A stretch of 64,000 nt of DNA from Pedobacter nanyangensis (GTDB lineage: Bacteria > Bacteroidota > Bacteroidia > Sphingobacteriales > Sphingobacteriaceae), in contig NZ_QMHO01000003.1 in assembly GCF_003313505.1 (NCBI RefSeq), forward strand, positions 186,001 to 250,000, in the 5' to 3' direction. The notes under the pieces were generated by a model, which was given only the letters and a program-made list of their open reading frames with translations, did no database searches and was not told the DNA's origin. A program made the translations under genes and the position numbers. Shown here in pieces: positions 63,433 to 64,000 of this stretch (positions within the stretch are counted from its first letter, which is position 1; each line of letters begins with the position of its first letter).

Positions 63433-63547
63433 GTCTTTCTTAAATGATTGACAGTCAAATTTATGAATTATTTAAACAAATAAGTTGTATTTTTTCAAAA
63501 CAACAACAAATAGGTGAGAAAAACCATCCATATTTATAGGTATTTAA

Positions 63548-64000
63548 CTAGAAGAATTGTTTTATTTTCCGAAGTTTTTTTAACAGCAGGGTCAGCAGGG
63601 GCAGGGGAACCTGGTTGTGCCTTAAGGCTGCATAATCATTTTGCATTGCCGCATAGCGGTGCCTTATAGATTGATTGCTCATGCCTCCGTTACGCATATT
63701 CACCATGAGCATCGGCAAATGAACTGTTGAGATCCGATGTTTGTACAGGAACCTCAGCATCAGCTCATAATCGGCCGCAGAGCCGTAATTTAACTGATAG
63801 CTACCTAATCTTTTGAAAAGTTCAGCTTTTACATAAAACGTTGGGTGAGCCGGCATCCATCCCAGTGCCAAATCAGTGGGCTTGGCTTTAGAAGAGCGCC
63901 ATTTGCGTAAAATACGGGCAATATTATCAGGAGCTACGTAGTTTAAATCTCCATAAAGAGCCTCTGCTTTTGTGGCTTCGAATTTTTTGGCCACTTCGGC
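63548..64000 (-). CDS. Glycosyltransferase family 2 protein, C-terminal part
   Basis: About 151 residues up to the window edge; the frame is open to base 64000, so the N-terminal nucleotide-sugar domain is missing. The segment ALYGDLNYVAPDN, then LGWMPAHPTFYVKAELFKRL and AADYELMLRFLYKHRI matches the acceptor half of GT2 enzymes of the WcaA type. Acceptor and sugar unknown. It lies 115 bases upstream of the WecA-like gene on the same strand. Confidence 0.85.
   Translation of the reverse strand, partial: AEVAKKFEATKAEALYGDLNYVAPDNIARILRKWRSSKAKPTDLALGWMPAHPTFYVKAELFKRLGSYQLNYGSAADYELMLRFLYKHRISTVHLPMLMVNMRNGGMSNQSIRHRYAAMQNDYAALRHNQVPLPLLTLLLKKLRKIKQFF

Overview
The window looks like the chromosome of a Bacteroidota member, most likely family Sphingobacteriaceae (Pedobacter-like). 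The pointers are an HmuY-type haem lipoprotein beside a TonB-dependent receptor, the extended form of IspG, FtsI with a C-terminal PASTA domain, a 58-residue histone H1-like protein, TAnnTTTG-type -7 promoter boxes, weak ribosome binding sites, and many palindromic intergenic repeats of the 'GTCATTGCGAGG...CCTCGCAATGAC' kind. The genus call is inference; no rRNA or tRNA gene was seen.

Layout. 1-687: 3' end of an Ldh-family dehydrogenase. 863-1996: exported outer-membrane-type protein. 2078-11834 (minus): tetrapyrrole block hemA, hemC-hemD fusion, hemB, hemL, then a sensor kinase, response regulator and TPR membrane protein, then hemE and hemJ; together this leads from glutamyl-tRNA to protoporphyrin IX apart from coproporphyrinogen oxidase. 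11835-12239: an intergenic stretch with a 21-bp (7-codon) tandem repeat that reads as a 50-residue cationic heptad-repeat peptide. 12240-16054: alpha/beta hydrolase, YjbQ protein, LytS/LytTR two-component pair, small exported protein. 16178-24078: ispG, RDD/GYF membrane protein, PspC and LiaF-like envelope proteins, SDR reductase, MlaE-MlaF lipid transporter, RlmI-like methyltransferase.

24305-29168 is a haem-acquisition locus: a receptor with FRAP/His/NENL signature, HmuY, a small lipoprotein and an exported Ig-like protein, preceded by two near-identical Fur-like palindromes 41 bp apart that embed a predicted promoter. 29421-35890: unknown lipoprotein, an acyl-CoA-dehydrogenase-fold flavoprotein and a PnuC-family transporter behind a TPP riboswitch (hence probably PnuT, thiamine uptake), then parC. 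36423-42801: aspartic protease-like protein, ligA, dapA, a repeat-rich 700-bp gap, histone-H1-like gene and an alpha-oxoamine synthase.

43016-59383 (minus) is a full dcw cluster: mraZ, rsmH, ftsL, ftsI, murE, mraY, murD, ftsW, murG, murC, ftsQ, ftsA, ftsZ (no murF or ddl), with a 10-bp-phased GTGGTA array upstream of mraZ that fits an MraZ operator. Upstream of it is gap-GNAT-pgk, then a WecA/MraY-like sugar-phosphate transferase and a truncated glycosyltransferase at the window edge. Intergenic DNA is unusually rich in palindromes of several families, including two copies of a composite element in which unrelated palindromes occupy the same internal position.
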